39,277 bases of DNA from Paenibacillus sp. Soil787 (GTDB taxonomy: Bacteria; Bacillota; Bacilli; Paenibacillales; NBRC-103111), in contig NZ_LMSP01000009.1 in NCBI RefSeq assembly GCF_001429545.1, positions 270-39,546 of the forward strand, written 5' to 3'. Positions within the stretch are counted from its first letter, which is position 1; each line of letters begins with the position of its first letter. The position numbers were made by a program, and so were the translations under genes. The notes beneath the pieces are model-generated. The model did no database searches. It was not told where the DNA came from and worked only from the letters and a program-made list of their open reading frames with translations. Positions 38,241 to 39,277 of this stretch are shown in pieces.

Positions 38241-38600
38241 AACTTCATTTAACTTCATTTAACTTCATTTCACTACTCATACCACGTTAACCAAACTGCA
38301 CTGCAACACACTACACTTCACTTCACTTACCACGTTAGACCAAACTGCAATGCTACACACTACACTACACTTCACTTACCACGTTCGACCAAACTGCACT
38401 GCAACACACTACTCTTCACTTCACATACCACGTTAGACCACAACTGCAATGCTACACACTACACTACACTACACTTCACTACACTTCACTACACTACACT
38501 ACACTACACATACCACGTTAGACCAAACTGCAATGCTACACATTACACTTCACTACACTACACTACACTACACTACACTACATTACACTACACCAGGCTA
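38241..38600. repeat. Compound tandem-repeat block (VNTR)
   Basis: Three copies of AACTTCATTT (38241-38270) precede five copies of a unit starting TACCACGTTAGACCAAACTG at 38280, 38328, 38377, 38426 and 38511. The period is 48-49 bp. Each unit ends in a run of the pentamers ACTAC and ACTTC; the run has expanded in the fourth unit (85 bp to the next) and after the fifth. No frame is protein-like. The stretch 38227-38675 otherwise holds no gene. Confidence 0.92.
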
Positions 38601-38675
38601 GCCCACACCACTGCTCAACTTAAAGTTGAACATAGCGAGAAAATAAGAAAAATCACTTTATAGTCGGAGGTTGGA

Positions 38676-39277
38676 ATGATGGAGTTTGTAAAAGAGCATG
38701 AAAACTTTGTAAGATTCCATAAGGAGAAACGCTCAGGAGAGCGATTGCGCCGGTTAAAGGAGGGGCATGGTCATGCTGAAAAGCAATTTATGCAGCAAAT
38801 CTGGTGGCCGCTCATTGGGCATTTTCACCATCTTCATCCCGAGTATGAAGTAAGAGATTTTCAAGACAACACAAGATTCGTTGACTTTGTATATCTCCGT
38901 CCGCCACATCGGATTTGTTTCGAGATCGACGGTTACGGTCCGCATGCTCGAGATGTTGACCGCTCTCGTTTCGGGGAAAACCTGATGCGGCAGAATCAGT
39001 TGATTTTGGACGGATGGAAGGTTTTTCGGTTCTCACTCGATGATATCACCCAGCATCCGCGACGCTGCCAACAAGTCGTCCTCAACATCATGGCGCGATG
39101 GTATGGCGATCAAGCTCAACTTATATCACTCACACATCGAGAAAAAGAAATCGCTCGGCTGGCTACGAGTACCACTGATCCACTAAAACCACAAGTAGTG
39201 GCTGAACATCTGGGCATCCGAGTTGAGCACGCACGGAAGTGGCTTCGCAGCCTGCACAGGAAAGGGATAATAAAGCC
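38676..39277 (+). CDS. DUF559/Vsr-like restriction-endonuclease-fold protein with C-terminal HTH, truncated by window edge
   Basis: An open frame of at least 200 codons that runs off the right edge. After a charged N-terminus, residues 60-125 resemble the DUF559/very-short-patch-repair nuclease fold: TRFVDFVYLRP (Asp70), then CFEIDGYGPHARDVDRSRFG (Glu83-Ile-Asp85) and LDGWKVFRFSLDDI. This is a plausible PD-(D/E)xK core. Residues about 150-200 look like a winged helix (PQVVAEHLGIRVEHARKWLRSL). CGGAGG at 38665-38670 supports either of two adjacent ATGs (38676 or 38679). The target and role are unknown; it could be a nuclease or a DNA-binding regulator. Confidence 0.75.
   Translation, partial: MMEFVKEHENFVRFHKEKRSGERLRRLKEGHGHAEKQFMQQIWWPLIGHFHHLHPEYEVRDFQDNTRFVDFVYLRPPHRICFEIDGYGPHARDVDRSRFGENLMRQNQLILDGWKVFRFSLDDITQHPRRCQQVVLNIMARWYGDQAQLISLTHREKEIARLATSTTDPLKPQVVAEHLGIRVEHARKWLRSLHRKGIIK

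Overview
The window reads as chromosome of an endospore-forming, low-to-mid-GC Gram-positive bacterium, most likely Paenibacillus or a close relative. The support is the Bacillales-type infC-rpmI-rplT operon with an AUU start and attenuator leader, an alpha/beta-type SASP, a YjcZ-type peptide, GerP-like proteins, a CotP-like Hsp20, the mnmL/mnmM (ytqA/ytqB) pair, strong GGAGG ribosome sites with many GTG starts, and futalosine-pathway genes. No rRNA, tRNA, insertion sequence, phage or CRISPR-Cas locus was seen. All positions and motifs were read by eye.

Layout. 1-1640: a palindromic repeat array, then the translation operon infC-rpmI-rplT (minus). 1655-6277: envelope glycolipid genes (two glycosyltransferases, a PAP2 phosphatase, a UgtP-like glucosyltransferase). 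6350-11521: tRNA modification genes trmB, mnmL and mnmM, interrupted by a cytochrome c lipoprotein, plus a WGxxG-tailed secreted protein and manA. 12012-17793: an IMP dehydrogenase resembling the Tritrichomonas type, then a coherent redox locus: a Tat-exported gluconate-dehydrogenase-like subunit, its GMC flavoprotein, tatC and tatA on one strand, and a divergent cytochrome c lipoprotein. 17840-22857: a B12-binding radical SAM protein, a decayed FAD-oxidoreductase gene, a pseudouridine synthase and a 2-hydroxyacid dehydrogenase followed by a (GTGA)23 microsatellite. 23507-25908: mqnB-mqnD, with a collagen-like insert in MqnD, and an ArsR-DUF2087 regulator. 25988-29257: a VOC-gene remnant, a YjcZ peptide and envelope glycosylation genes (PIG-V-like, GtrB-like, GtrA). 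29278-32014: a spore island (SASP, Hsp20, and five GerP-like genes in two converging groups). 32888-36586: a Gly/Tyr-rich small protein, a DUF1128 protein, a TetR regulator, a YigZ-family protein and pgi. 36793-39277: a beta-hydroxyacid dehydrogenase fused to a PilZ domain, a large variable tandem-repeat block, and a truncated DUF559-type nuclease-fold gene at the edge.

The most interesting items are: (1) the dehydrogenase-PilZ fusion, which suggests a metabolic enzyme controlled by c-di-GMP; (2) several intergenic arrays of short palindromes spaced about 45-62 bp apart, in which the stem sequence is shared within an array but differs between arrays while the layout stays the same; (3) a Tat translocase encoded beside its likely substrate; (4) the Tritrichomonas-like IMPDH with a palindrome in its promoter; (5) the converging GerP-like cluster.
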